Of a stretch of DNA of 64,000 nt, positions 35,928 to 44,839 are shown in pieces. Source of the DNA: Actinomycetes bacterium (GTDB lineage Bacteria; Actinomycetota; Acidimicrobiia; Acidimicrobiales; Acidimicrobiaceae). The stretch spans positions 38,876 through 102,875 of the forward strand of contig JAJZLS010000068.1 of the NCBI GenBank assembly GCA_021803345.1, written 5' to 3'. The notes under the pieces were generated by a model. It was not told where the DNA came from, ran no database searches, and worked only from the letters and a program-made list of their open reading frames with translations. The translations under genes were made by a program, and so were the position numbers. How positions within the stretch are numbered: position 1 is the first letter of the stretch; the number at the start of each line of letters is the position of its first letter.

Positions 35928-36785
35928 CTATAGCCCGATTGGATTTTCTATTGGAAACAGTCCTGACTCTGTCACCGCATCAGATATGGGTTTTAGCAGT
36001 TCAGTTAAGTCCTGAAGCTTTTGAGAGCTGATCTTTGACCACGGGTTCGATGATTCATCAGTAAGAGTTTCGATTGAGTTTTTTATCTGTTGGCCTTTCT
36101 GCGTGAGCTCGGGCTGCTGATTGGTGGACTCATTTGTGATTATTCCTCTGTCCTTTAGATCTTGCATCGCCTCTGCCCAACTTTGATCTGACCAGCCCCT
36201 ATTTGGCGAAATGATCTTGAAGCTTACAGCCCGGTTGGCAATCTGGAGGATGTTGGATTGCGCTCCGGAAATGTTATGACTTGCCAAGGCGGCATTATGG
36301 GTATCACCCCTGTGTTCTCTAAGCAAAGTTACCGCTCCGAATATTTTTAGGTGAGATGAGGTTTCCCAGACGAGTCCCCTAAGCGATGCAAAAAGTGGGC
36401 GGCCTTCGCCTGGCAGTGATCTGGAAATCTCAAGGAGCAGATCAATATCAGAGCTTAGATCCGGGTCTTGAAAATGTGATTCGAAGTTCGAAAGCATCTC
36501 CTGCACTATCGTCATTCGGGTGTCAAGAATCTGCTCCGGTGTGGCATATTTCCATGCATCCGGTATTGCTCTGCCAACCAGATCCGGGGAGAAATGATAA
36601 AAGATGGATTGGACCAGATCCTTTCCCGGAGTTCCCAACGAGGCTGAGCGGGTGGCAAAGTATCCCATCCACCCGCCTTTGAGTCCCAAATCCCGGTAGC
36701 TTTGGGCTGCTGGAGGATAAAAATAGATTGCTGAATGGATTGGCTCAAGTATTCTCCACATTTGTCTGGAGAGGTGCTCTGACAT
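35928..36785 (-). CDS. SCO6745-family protein
   Basis: 285 residues, function unknown. The start SRQMWRILEPIHSAIYFYPPAAQSYRDLGLKGGWMGYFATRSASLG (read in pieces) is the typical opening of the actinobacterial SCO6745 family, followed by the F-SPDLVGRAIPDAW motif. The C-terminal half contains a likely winged-helix (WAEAMQDLKDRGIITNE, LTQKGQQIKNSIE), suggesting a DNA- or ligand-binding role. No metal or catalytic motif is visible. It stands alone on the minus strand. Confidence 0.72.
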   Translation of the reverse strand: MSEHLSRQMWRILEPIHSAIYFYPPAAQSYRDLGLKGGWMGYFATRSASLGTPGKDLVQSIFYHFSPDLVGRAIPDAWKYATPEQILDTRMTIVQEMLSNFESHFQDPDLSSDIDLLLEISRSLPGEGRPLFASLRGLVWETSSHLKIFGAVTLLREHRGDTHNAALASHNISGAQSNILQIANRAVSFKIISPNRGWSDQSWAEAMQDLKDRGIITNESTNQQPELTQKGQQIKNSIETLTDESSNPWSKISSQKLQDLTELLKPISDAVTESGLFPIENPIGL

Positions 36786-37073
36786 CGTTTCCTCCTTGAG
36801 CTATGATCATCCAGTTTGTACCCTATTGGGGTAGTCGGAGTTACGGGCCGTTCAAGAGCTACAGTTATTTAGAGCAATCCCGCTTACGCGGGCTCATCCA
36901 TGCATCTGCCGGACAATTGGGCCAGTCTCATACTAGTGAAAGTATTTTTCTGATGTCGTCGTTTGCAGTACGAATCCCCATTTTCGCTTTAGGATCATTT
37001 TTATTATTAACAGAAACTCATCCAGGTTTTTGAGACAATCTCGCTGCTAATTAATTGCGTCTATGCTGTTGAT
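36786..37073. other. Intergenic region before def
   Basis: About 288 bases that should contain divergent promoters for the SCO6745-family gene and the def-fmt operon. A hairpin GAG...CCCGC-ttac-GCGGG-CTC occupies 36872-36895. A 76-codon open frame here has no ribosome site and no family-like features and is not annotated. Confidence 0.4.
36872..36895. repeat. GC-rich hairpin
   Basis: CCCGC (36879-36883) and GCGGG (36888-36892) with a TTAC loop, extended by GAG/CTC across a small bulge. It has no T-run and could be a REP-like or RNA-stabilising element. Confidence 0.4.
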
Positions 37074-37604
37074 GTGGCAACTTATTCGATTAGAACATAT
37101 GGTGATCCGGTGCTGCGCCAGGTGGCTGCGGACGTGGAAAATATTGACGGGTCGGTCCAAAGGCTTATAGATGACATGGTGGAAACTATGCACGAAGCGC
37201 CTGGTGTTGGTCTGGCTGCGACTCAGGTTGGTGTCCAGAAGAGAATATTTGTATACGACGTCGGCGAAGGCCCTTCTGTAGTTCTGAACGGCAGGATAAC
37301 AGAGTCCAGTGGGGAATGGGTCTATGAGGAGGGATGCCTGTCGGTACCCGGACTTTACTGGCCTATAAAACGGCCCAATCAGGTTCTCCTGGAAGGTATT
37401 GACCGGGACGGTAACGAGTTGAAAATAGAAGCTTCGGAGCTGCTGGGCAGAGTATTTCAGCACGAAACCGATCACCTAGATGGAATCCTGCTGATCGAGC
37501 GTCTGGATCCGGATCAATACAAGGAAGCAATGAAAATCTTGCGCTCGAGATCGTTGAACCCCGACCAGGAAAAGGCCAAACGTAAATTGCTGGGACGTGG
37601 ATAG
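37074..37604 (+). CDS. def: Peptide deformylase
   Basis: 176 residues. It removes the formyl group from new proteins at an Fe/Zn centre. All three motifs are intact: GVGLAATQVG, EEGCLSVPG and QHETDHLDG. The GTG start at 37074 gives the normal MATYSIRTYGDPVLR opening. It is followed by fmt, its functional partner, with 24 bases between them. Confidence 0.97.
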   Translation: MATYSIRTYGDPVLRQVAADVENIDGSVQRLIDDMVETMHEAPGVGLAATQVGVQKRIFVYDVGEGPSVVLNGRITESSGEWVYEEGCLSVPGLYWPIKRPNQVLLEGIDRDGNELKIEASELLGRVFQHETDHLDGILLIERLDPDQYKEAMKILRSRSLNPDQEKAKRKLLGRG

Positions 37605-37628
37605 CCTGGCGGGTTCCCGGAGTTGTCA

Positions 37629-38504
37629 GTGATAAAAAAGATTGCTTTTCTTGGTACGCCGGAGATTTCGACATCCACTCTTCGTTTTCTCTTTGATAAG
37701 GGATACGAGATACCCCTGGTGGTTACCGGTGCTGATAAAAAAAGAGGGCGAGGTTCGGCACTGAGTCCGTCCCCGGTTTCGGCTCTGGCGGCCGAGCTCG
37801 GGCTGCCCATTTCACATCAGCCCAAGGATCTACTTGATGTGGAATTTGATCTGGCGGTGGTGGTGGCCTACGGGAGACTGATTTCGGAGGATTTACTTTC
37901 AAAAGGATTATTCGTCAATCTTCACTTTTCTCTTCTGCCACGCTGGCGTGGTGCGGCTCCCATGGAGAGGGCTATTCTGAGCGGCGACGAAAAGACTGGA
38001 ATCTCGCTAATGCAGCTGGTTAAAGAGCTTGATGCCGGTCCAATCTACAGAATGCGGGAAATTTCCTTAACCGAAGAGATGACTCTTTCTGAGCTTTCTA
38101 CTCAGCTGTCTGATATGGCTAACGATGCTCTGTGGGAAGAACTCTCTCTTGGAGAAAGTGCGTTTTCAAATCCAACGCAGCAGTCAGGAGAGCCTACTTA
38201 TGCACACAAGTTGACAGCAGACGATCTGAGGGTCAACTGGAGCGGACGAGCTAAAGAGGAAATCAGGAAGGTTCGTATAGGCAGGGCGTGGAGTACCTTT
38301 GATGGTAAGCGGATCAAGATCATATCAGCCGAAGCTGTTGAAGCCAATCTCGATTTAGCCCCCGGTCAATTTGTGGGAGAGTTGGTGGCGACTTCAGAGG
38401 GAGCAGTGAGGTTATTGCGGGTTCAACCCGAGAATAAACGGGAGATGGACGCATCTGATTGGCTCAATGGGATTCAAAAACTGGCCGGCGGTCTCTTTGT
38501 CTAG
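37629..38504 (+). CDS. fmt: Methionyl-tRNA formyltransferase
   Basis: 291 residues. It formylates initiator Met-tRNA. Motifs are KIAFLGTPEISTSTL, NLHFSLLPRWRGAAPMERAI (folate and catalytic loop) and LDAGPIY with the catalytic Asp. GGAG at 37619-37622 is six bases before GTG 37629, so this is preferred to TTG 37623, which touches the ribosome site. The C-terminal domain (about residues 195-291) is shorter than usual. Confidence 0.95.
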   Translation: MIKKIAFLGTPEISTSTLRFLFDKGYEIPLVVTGADKKRGRGSALSPSPVSALAAELGLPISHQPKDLLDVEFDLAVVVAYGRLISEDLLSKGLFVNLHFSLLPRWRGAAPMERAILSGDEKTGISLMQLVKELDAGPIYRMREISLTEEMTLSELSTQLSDMANDALWEELSLGESAFSNPTQQSGEPTYAHKLTADDLRVNWSGRAKEEIRKVRIGRAWSTFDGKRIKIISAEAVEANLDLAPGQFVGELVATSEGAVRLLRVQPENKREMDASDWLNGIQKLAGGLFV

Positions 38505-38547
38505 AAAGCACCCGGGAACTTTCACCGTTGGCAGCTAGGATTTAGAT

Positions 38548-39210
38548 GTGATAGAGATAGCCCCCTCGATACTGTCGGCCGATTTTGCCTATCTTGGTGA
38601 TGCCATTTCCCATGTGGAGTCGGAAACGTCCTGGATGCATGTGGACGTCATGGATGGACACTTTGTTCCCAATCTGACGATTGGAGCTCCTGTGGTTGCT
38701 TCGCTTAGAAAGCACACAAGCAGCTATCTTGATTGTCACCTAATGATAACCGATCCATGGGATTATCTGAAAGATTTCGCCAAAGCTGGAGCAGATTCGG
38801 TTACATTTCATTACGAGGTCGGCCGGACCTTAGAGCTGGTTGAGATGGCGCATCAACTGAGAATGAAAGCCGGGATGGCGGTTAATCCGGATGCCGAATA
38901 TGACCGCTACTGCGAGTTCATCCCCCATCTGGACCTGTTACTTATAATGAGCGTCTTTCCAGGCTTTGGGGGACAGTCATTCATCGCAGACGTGCTGGGT
39001 CCCCTGGCTAAGGCCAGGAAGTTTATTGATCAGAACAACCTGAAGACCGTAATTCAGATTGATGGCGGTATATCGCTGTCAACTATCAAAGATGCGCGCA
39101 GAGCGGGAGCAGAGGTCTTTGTGGCGGGCTCTGCAGTTTTTGGCCAGGAAAATCCTGCCGAGGCGGTAAAAGCGCTTAGAGAAGCTGCTAAAAGCTGTGA
39201 GGGAGTTTAG
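38548..39210 (+). CDS. rpe: Ribulose-phosphate 3-epimerase
   Basis: 220 residues. It interconverts ribulose 5-phosphate and xylulose 5-phosphate in the pentose phosphate pathway. Metal and catalytic motifs are APSILSADFAYLGD, HVDVMDGHFVPNLTIG, CHLMITDP, MSVFPGFGGQSF and IQIDGGI. The GTG start at 38548 follows the fmt stop by 43 bases. The rsmB gene often found between fmt and rpe is absent. Confidence 0.96.
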   Translation: MIEIAPSILSADFAYLGDAISHVESETSWMHVDVMDGHFVPNLTIGAPVVASLRKHTSSYLDCHLMITDPWDYLKDFAKAGADSVTFHYEVGRTLELVEMAHQLRMKAGMAVNPDAEYDRYCEFIPHLDLLLIMSVFPGFGGQSFIADVLGPLAKARKFIDQNNLKTVIQIDGGISLSTIKDARRAGAEVFVAGSAVFGQENPAEAVKALREAAKSCEGV

Positions 39211-39212
39211 AA

Positions 39213-39704
39213 ATGGAACTTAAGGCGAAGATTCTTACCGTGTCTGACGGAGTGATTGCCGGAACAAGAGAGGATAGGTCGGGTCAAGCTCTCGCCGCAC
39301 TACTCGAAGAAAACCACTTTGAAATAATACAGAGGAGAGTGGTTGCCGACGGAATCGAAAGTGTTGCGGCTGCACTGACTGCGATGTCTGAGCGGTTTTC
39401 CGGGCTGGTTGTCTCCACCGGCGGCACTGGATTCGGTCCCAGGGATTTGACCCCGGAGGGAACCCGGATAGTGATTGAAAGAGAGGCACCGGGACTGGCG
39501 GAAGCCTGCAGGCTGGTCTCTCCTTTAGGGCGTCTCTCCAGGGCGGTAGCAGGCGCGAGAGGTGAAGCCCTGATCATAAACACTCCCGGTTCTCCATCTG
39601 GAGCAGTGGAGACCCTAAGTGCAATACTTGACGTTATTCCTCACGCTCTGGAACTTTTGGCGAATGCAAGCACTAGTCACGAGAGCCTAAAGCGGGGCCA
39701 CTAG
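39213..39704 (+). CDS. MogA/MoaB-like molybdopterin adenylyltransferase
   Basis: 163 residues. The molybdopterin-binding motif STGGTGFGPRDLTPEGT and the loop NTPGSPSGAVET are clear, as is the opening KAKILTVSDGVIAGTREDRSG. These proteins adenylate molybdopterin before molybdenum insertion. Their cofactor would serve enzymes such as the molybdenum hydroxylase subunit at 11.8-14.1 kb (inference). It is two bases after rpe and overlaps ribD by one base. MogA and MoaB are hard to separate by sequence. Confidence 0.9.
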   Translation: MELKAKILTVSDGVIAGTREDRSGQALAALLEENHFEIIQRRVVADGIESVAAALTAMSERFSGLVVSTGGTGFGPRDLTPEGTRIVIEREAPGLAEACRLVSPLGRLSRAVAGARGEALIINTPGSPSGAVETLSAILDVIPHALELLANASTSHESLKRGH

Positions 39705-40729
39705 TGGGCTCGGATGTGGTTCATGAGCATTGTCAACGGCTTATGTCTACTGCTATTTCGGAAGGGGAAAAGGCTCGGATAGTGTCCCCTCCTAATCCGT
39801 GGGTAGGGGCAATAGTGGAGACGCAAGCTGGAAACTTTGCCGGCCATACCCAGGCTCCTGGAGAGAGTCATGCCGAGATGGATGCGTTGATAAAGGCTGG
39901 CCGAAATGCCGCTGGATCGACCATGTATGTCACCCTTGAGCCTTGCGCGCATCAGGGAAGAACTCCACCCTGCGCCGAAAAAATTGTTGAGGCTGGAATT
40001 AAGAGAGTCGTAATAGGCATCGTTGATCCCGATCAGAGGGTGAGGGGTCGCGGGATTGAGTACCTCCAGAAAAAAGGGGTGGAGGTGATCGTGGGAGTCT
40101 GCGCAGATGAGATCAAGACTCAGCTGGCACCGTATCTTAAACAGAGAAGTACAGGCACTCCATGGGTTGTTCTCAAGCTGGCGGTTACCCTGGATGGCCG
40201 AATAGCTGCTAACGATGGCAGTTCGAACTGGATAACCGGAGAAATTGCCAGAGAAAGGGTTCAACAGATTCGATTGGCCTCTCAGGCAATTGTGGTGGGA
40301 GCTAATACAATCAGGGTGGATGACTCGTCGCTGAGAGCGCGAATCCCTGATGCGAAGCGTCAGCCTATCCGCGTGGTTCTCGGGTCAATCCCGGAGGCGG
40401 CCAGTGTGCATCCAGCGGAGGAATTTCACGGATCCGGTTCCGATCTAGTCCGTTCTCTTGGTCAGCGTGAAGTGCTTCAAGTACTGATAGAAGGCGGTTC
40501 CCAGGTTGCCAAGGAGTTTTTGGATCTTGATTTAGTGGACCAGTTTGTATTTCACATAGCTCCGGCGGTTCATGGCGGAAGCGACGGAATCTCCGCCTTT
40601 GCCGGTAAAGGAGCGTTGAGTGTTGGGCAGTTGATTCGACTATCTACCAAAAGCGTGACCCAACTTGGTGGCGATACTGAGATCATCCTGTGGTCGAAGC
40701 GGGCTGAGGCGTTTATAGAATCCCTTTAG
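39704..40729 (+). CDS. ribD: Bifunctional riboflavin deaminase/reductase
   Basis: 341 residues. The N-terminal zinc deaminase has GESHAEMDAL and PCAHQGRTPPC; the C-terminal reductase begins at PWVVLKLAVTLDGRIA and includes SSNWITGE and VLIEGGS. It performs steps two and three of riboflavin synthesis. The GTG start shares its first base with the stop of the previous gene. It heads the ribD-ribE-ribBA-ribH group. No FMN riboswitch is present within this operon. Confidence 0.95.
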   Translation: MGSDVVHEHCQRLMSTAISEGEKARIVSPPNPWVGAIVETQAGNFAGHTQAPGESHAEMDALIKAGRNAAGSTMYVTLEPCAHQGRTPPCAEKIVEAGIKRVVIGIVDPDQRVRGRGIEYLQKKGVEVIVGVCADEIKTQLAPYLKQRSTGTPWVVLKLAVTLDGRIAANDGSSNWITGEIARERVQQIRLASQAIVVGANTIRVDDSSLRARIPDAKRQPIRVVLGSIPEAASVHPAEEFHGSGSDLVRSLGQREVLQVLIEGGSQVAKEFLDLDLVDQFVFHIAPAVHGGSDGISAFAGKGALSVGQLIRLSTKSVTQLGGDTEIILWSKRAEAFIESL

Positions 40730-40776
40730 CGATGGATGTCATCAGGGCTGATGAAAAAATGTAAAGTGAGGAATCG

Positions 40777-41349
40777 TTGTTTACCGGACTGATAGAAGGA
40801 CTTGGAGCATTCATTGGCAAGAGATCAGACGTGTTCAGTTTTGATTGGCCAGGCCTGGACGAACCATATCAACTCGGGGAATCGATAGCGGTTAACGGAT
40901 GCTGTTTGACGGTCATCGAGTACGATTTGTCCAGCTTTAGTGCAAATGTGGTTCCGGAGACTCTTCGGCGCACCAATTTGGGAGACTTAACCCCGGGGGC
41001 TAGGGTTAATTTTGAGCGACCCGTCAGACCTTCTGATCGTCTTGGTGGTCATATTGTTCAAGGTCATATCGATGCTGTCGGTGAGATAGTTAGAGGTGCG
41101 CCGGAGCTGCTGGTGCGATTTGATCCTTCATTCTCAAAATACATTGTCACTAAGGGTTCTGTGGCAATTGACGGCATTTCGCTTACGATTACCCGCGCAG
41201 ATAATGACATCTTAGGTGTATCGGTAATCCCACATACGGCGTCGGTAACTACACTGGGAACTAAAGGCATTGGTGACAGGGTAAATCTAGAATTCGACAT
41301 TGTAGCTAAGTATGTGGAGCGAATGACTAATTTTACCTCTAACAGCTGA
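40777..41349 (+). CDS. ribE: Riboflavin synthase, alpha chain
   Basis: 190 residues, slightly short. Two repeated lumazine-binding barrels are visible: MFTGLIEGLGAF...GESIAVNGCCLTV...FSANVVPETLRRTNL and GHIVQGHIDAVGE...GSVAIDGISLTI...VSVIPHTASVTTLG (in pieces). It dismutates two lumazines to riboflavin. The start is TTG 40777; GAGG lies about seven bases upstream and no other start fits the conserved MFTGL. Confidence 0.95.
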   Translation: MFTGLIEGLGAFIGKRSDVFSFDWPGLDEPYQLGESIAVNGCCLTVIEYDLSSFSANVVPETLRRTNLGDLTPGARVNFERPVRPSDRLGGHIVQGHIDAVGEIVRGAPELLVRFDPSFSKYIVTKGSVAIDGISLTITRADNDILGVSVIPHTASVTTLGTKGIGDRVNLEFDIVAKYVERMTNFTSNS

Positions 41350-41387
41350 AGCGATTGATTTATAACTCACATAGACGGGATAGATAC

Positions 41388-42608
41388 GTGGCGCTTGGAA
41401 CCATCGAAGAGGCAGTAGCGGCTATTGCCCGCGGCGAGATGGTGATTGTGGTGGACGATGAGGATCGTGAGAACGAGGGCGACCTGATCATGGCTGCGCA
41501 ATACGCCACTCCTGAGGCAATCTCATTTTTCATCCAGCATACTTCGGGTCTGATCTGCGTTTCAGTTACCGGAGAGCGTCTGGATCAGCTAAAACTTCCA
41601 CTAATGGTGGCCGATAATACCGAATCTCAAAGGACTGCGTTTACCGTTTCGGTTGATTATCGACATGGCACCACCACCGGCATTTCGGCGCATGATCGAT
41701 CTGCCACAGTTAGGGCGCTGGCGGACCGCAACTTTACGTCATCAGATTTTGCAAGGCCTGGACATATTTTTCCACTCAGATACAAGGAGGGAGGAGTTCT
41801 CAGGCGGGCTGGCCACACCGAAGCTGCAGTTGATCTCGCAGTGGCGGCAGGGCTTGAGCCGGCTGGAGTTCTCTGCGAAATTGTCTCCGAAGACAAATCA
41901 GAAATGGCAAGATTTGAAGAGTTGCAGGGCTTTGCTGAGAAGTTTGGCCTGGTGATGATATCTATTGCTGATTTGGTAAGGTACCGGCGGCGGAGGGACA
42001 TATTGATTCGAAGGGTTGAAGGCGCAAGTGCAAGGATCCCCACTGCATATGGCGACTTCAATTGCACTGTTTATGAGTCGGTTTTAGATGGGGAGCATCA
42101 TCTGGCAATGGTGATGGGTGAAGTTGGCAACGACTCGCCCACATTGGTGAGAGTTCACTCGGAGTGCCTCACCGGAGATGTTTTTGGCTCACTGAAATGT
42201 GACTGTGGGCCGCAGTTGGATTCCGCTCTGAAATTGATAGCCAGCGAAGGCAGCGGAGTGATTATATACCTCCGAGGGCATGAAGGCAGAGGAATCGGGA
42301 TAGCTCACAAGTTGCGTGCCTATTCCCTGCAGGATCAGGGTAGGGATACCGTAGATGCCAACTTGGAACTTGGGCTTCCGGTCGATTCAAGAGAATACGG
42401 GATAGGCGCACAAATGCTTGTGGATTTGGGCATAAGCAAAATGCGTCTGATTACTAATAACCCTGCGAAATATGGCGGCCTGGAGGGTTTTGGACTCGAG
42501 ATTGCGGAAAGAGTCAAAATACCTCCATTTATCAACCCGGAAAATTTGAACTATCTCCGCACCAAGAAAGAACGGATGGGCCACTTGATCGATGGTTTGG
42601 ATGGCTAG
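41388..42608 (+). CDS. ribBA: DHBP synthase / GTP cyclohydrolase II fusion
   Basis: 406 residues. The N-terminal half makes 3,4-dihydroxy-2-butanone 4-phosphate (VVDDEDRENEGDLIMAAQ, GISAHDRSATVRAL). The C-terminal half is GTP cyclohydrolase II, with zinc cysteines in SECLTGDVFGSLKCDCGPQL and RGHEGRGIGI. Both active sites look complete. GTG 41388, with GGGA seven bases upstream, fits the family N-terminus; TTG 41355 would add eleven residues. Confidence 0.95.
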   Translation: MALGTIEEAVAAIARGEMVIVVDDEDRENEGDLIMAAQYATPEAISFFIQHTSGLICVSVTGERLDQLKLPLMVADNTESQRTAFTVSVDYRHGTTTGISAHDRSATVRALADRNFTSSDFARPGHIFPLRYKEGGVLRRAGHTEAAVDLAVAAGLEPAGVLCEIVSEDKSEMARFEELQGFAEKFGLVMISIADLVRYRRRRDILIRRVEGASARIPTAYGDFNCTVYESVLDGEHHLAMVMGEVGNDSPTLVRVHSECLTGDVFGSLKCDCGPQLDSALKLIASEGSGVIIYLRGHEGRGIGIAHKLRAYSLQDQGRDTVDANLELGLPVDSREYGIGAQMLVDLGISKMRLITNNPAKYGGLEGFGLEIAERVKIPPFINPENLNYLRTKKERMGHLIDGLDG

Positions 42609-42646
42609 TCTTGTGATTTGGCCGGAAAGGGAAATGTTCGCTAAAG

Positions 42647-43138
42647 ATGAGTGATTTCGGGTCTGGAAGTTTTTTCTCGCAGGCTGAACCGCATGCTGTA
42701 GCAGGCGACCGGTATGCAATAGTGGCTGCGAAGTACAACGAATTCATAATCACTGATCTGCTTGATGCCGCGGTGAATGGTCTTCGGACCCATGGTGTTG
42801 GCGAGGGTGATATTGAGCTTTACAGAGTCCCTGGGGCAATGGAGCTTCCCCTGGCGGCCAAATGGCTGGCCCAGAGTGGCAAGTTCGTCTCAATAATTTG
42901 CCTTGGTTCGGTCATAAGAGGTGCCACCACCCATTATGAGGTTGTGGTGGAAGCCTCTTCCGGCGGAATTAGCCAAGTGGCGCTGGAGTTCGGTATTCCA
43001 ACTATATTTGGGGTACTCACAACCGAAAATATTGAGCAGGGCATTGAGAGAAGCGACCCCAGGCTGGGTAACAAAGGCTTGGAGTTTGCTTTGGCTGCAA
43101 TTGAAATGGCTAATTTGAAGAGATCAATCCTCGGCTGA
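42647..43138 (+). CDS. ribH: 6,7-dimethyl-8-ribityllumazine synthase
   Basis: 163 residues. It condenses the butanone phosphate with the pyrimidine made by RibD. Key parts are AAKYNEFIITDLLDAA, VPGAMELPLAAK, GSVIRGATTHYEVV with the catalytic histidine, and FGVLTTENIEQ. It completes the riboflavin set except for a dedicated phosphatase. Confidence 0.95.
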   Translation: MSDFGSGSFFSQAEPHAVAGDRYAIVAAKYNEFIITDLLDAAVNGLRTHGVGEGDIELYRVPGAMELPLAAKWLAQSGKFVSIICLGSVIRGATTHYEVVVEASSGGISQVALEFGIPTIFGVLTTENIEQGIERSDPRLGNKGLEFALAAIEMANLKRSILG

Positions 43139-43172
43139 GTATTTATAAAGTTATGCGAAATGGATCGATAAA

Positions 43173-44048
43173 ATGTTGCGTTTAGTACTACCCAAAGGGT
43201 CACTCGAGAAGGCTACTTTAGAGCTATTTGCTCAATCCGACTTGGGGGTTTCCCGTTCCTCGGAGGTTGACTATAGGGGAAGAATTGACGACCCCAGAAT
43301 AGATGAAGTCCGTATCTTAAGGCCCCAGGAGATCGCCAGTTATGTTGGTGAGGGAAGGTTTGATTTCGGAATAACTGGGAGAGATTGGATCGAAGAGAGC
43401 GGAGCGGAGGTAGTCAGCCTGGGAGAGTTGCCCTATTCCAAGGCTACTTCGAACCCGATCCGCATTGTGCTGGCCGTCGCTAATGATTCTCCGGTCCGTT
43501 CATCCCAAGAATTGCATTCCGGGATAAGGGTTTCGACTGAATATCCGGTGCTAACCAAGCGTTACTTTGATTCGCTGGGTATTTCTGCAGAGATTATGCT
43601 GTCCTATGGTGCGACTGAGGCAAAGGTTCCTGACATAGCTGATGCAATTGTAGAAATCACTGAGACAGGGCGGGCGCTCAGAGCGGCGGGGCTGAGGATT
43701 ATCGACACCATACTGGTGTCTTACACTGAGGTGATTGCAAACCCTGAGGCTACAAAGGATCCAGTCAAGATGCACGCAATGACTCAAATCATGACCCTTC
43801 TAATGGGTGCTCTCAAGGCGAGAGGAAACGTGCTAGTTAAATTGAATGTTGGAGATGGCGATCTCAATTCAGTGATAGATACGATTCCATTTATGAAGGC
43901 ACCGACTATCTCAAAGTTATATGGAGACGTTGGTTATGCGGTTGAGGCCGTGGTGGAAAGAAGCCAGATAAACACCTTGATTCCAGCACTTAAAGACGCT
44001 GGTGCCACTGATATCTTGGAGATTCCGTTATCTAAGATTGTTCCCTGA
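43173..44048 (+). CDS. hisG: ATP phosphoribosyltransferase, long form
   Basis: 291 residues. It catalyses the first step of histidine synthesis. Motifs are LVLPKGSLEKATLELF, the PRPP loop AIVEITETGRALRAAGL, and a C-terminal regulatory domain (about residues 215-291) that marks the histidine-inhibited long form, which does not need HisZ. It follows ribH by 34 bases. No other his genes are in the window. Confidence 0.96.
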   Translation: MLRLVLPKGSLEKATLELFAQSDLGVSRSSEVDYRGRIDDPRIDEVRILRPQEIASYVGEGRFDFGITGRDWIEESGAEVVSLGELPYSKATSNPIRIVLAVANDSPVRSSQELHSGIRVSTEYPVLTKRYFDSLGISAEIMLSYGATEAKVPDIADAIVEITETGRALRAAGLRIIDTILVSYTEVIANPEATKDPVKMHAMTQIMTLLMGALKARGNVLVKLNVGDGDLNSVIDTIPFMKAPTISKLYGDVGYAVEAVVERSQINTLIPALKDAGATDILEIPLSKIVP

Positions 44049-44053
44049 GCGAG

Positions 44054-44278
44054 ATGGTTTTGCACTTTTATAAATTTCGTCAGAAGGGAACGGTTCGGGA
44101 GTTCGATGTTCACAGGGGACTTGGCATAATTGAGTCCGCAGACGGGGAATTGTTCCCATTTCATTGCATTGTGATCAGCGATGGAACCCGTACCATCGAG
44201 CCGGGCAGAGAGGTCTATTTTTCACCATACCCAGCTCTTGGAGGCAGAATCGAAGCGGTAGCAGTGGATAAGGCTTAG
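44054..44278 (+). CDS. Divergent cold-shock-domain protein
   Basis: 74 residues. The segment GTVREFDVHRGLGIIESADGELFPFHCIVI (in pieces) follows the cold-shock OB-fold pattern, but the aromatic residues of the RNA-binding motifs are largely replaced (RGLGIIE for KGFGFI). RNA binding may be weak or different. It lies six bases after hisG and its last four bases overlap the end of the DUF1844 gene on the other strand. Confidence 0.75.
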   Translation: MVLHFYKFRQKGTVREFDVHRGLGIIESADGELFPFHCIVISDGTRTIEPGREVYFSPYPALGGRIEAVAVDKA

Positions 44279-44622
44279 CTGTTCTCCGGCTTCTGATCCA
44301 GTGCGGACACCTGAATATAGGCCAGTCTGAGCTGGGCTGCGGCGTCGGTAATTTCCTGTTCGTGTTCTCCGAGCCTACCTTTTAGCGAGTCTACAATAGC
44401 TGCCAAGGCGTCGATGGCCAAAGTTGCAGCTCGCAGCCGCGGCGGGTCATTGCTTAGATAAATGGCGGCAAGTTCAAAAAGCCCGAAACAATGATTCGCA
44501 ATTACTACTTCTGGCGGGGATGACAATAATTCCTGTCTCAGTTGGTCGATTTTGGCGCGGTCTTCCGGGTCGGTCTCAGGCTGCTGCTGGTCTTGATTTT
44601 GAGAGTTAGCCTTGTCCGTCAT
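44275..44622 (-). CDS. DUF1844-family protein
   Basis: 115 residues. The N-terminus is polar and disordered (NSQNQDQQQPETDPED); the rest is helical, with LRAATLAIDALAAIVDSLKGRLGEHEQEITDAAAQLRLAYIQV (in pieces), matching DUF1844. Actinobacterial DUF1844 genes lie beside infC, as here, but the function is unknown. It is divergent from infC, so the 217-base gap holds promoters for both. Confidence 0.8.
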   Translation of the reverse strand: MTDKANSQNQDQQQPETDPEDRAKIDQLRQELLSSPPEVVIANHCFGLFELAAIYLSNDPPRLRAATLAIDALAAIVDSLKGRLGEHEQEITDAAAQLRLAYIQVSALDQKPENS

Positions 44623-44839
44623 CTAGTTAATCTCCTCGGAGGTAGGTAAGTAGGCCGTCTACTGTTAGACTACATCGGTAGTTTAATGAGAAAGCGGGGC
44701 AAGCAGGCTATGCTCCCACCTTGTCGCCATCTGGTAGGCAGGGTCGATATTAGCAGGCTCCTTCTTGGTCTTCGCTTTTTCATGCACGGTTGAAACTGTA
44801 AGAGAGATTTTGCAGTTGTTTTTGAAGGAGTGATGCCGA
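44623..44839 (+). promoter_or_regulatory. infC leader with terminator-like hairpin
   Basis: Divergent promoter and leader region. A GGCAAG/CTTGTC pair near 44700-44732 and a hairpin at 44794-44817 (AACTGTAA / TTGCAGTT with one G-T pair) can be drawn; GTTTTT follows the latter just before the AAGGAG ribosome site (44825-44830). This resembles a weak attenuator. infC operons often carry autoregulatory leaders, but no known leader class is recognised. Confidence 0.35.

Noticed and set aside
36803-37033. 76-codon frame in the gap before def
   Set aside because: No ribosome site, odd composition, and it contains a GC-rich hairpin; no sign of a real protein.
40730-40776. FMN riboswitch in the riboflavin genes
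   Set aside because: The gap is too short and lacks the conserved RFN helices; none is seen before ribD either.
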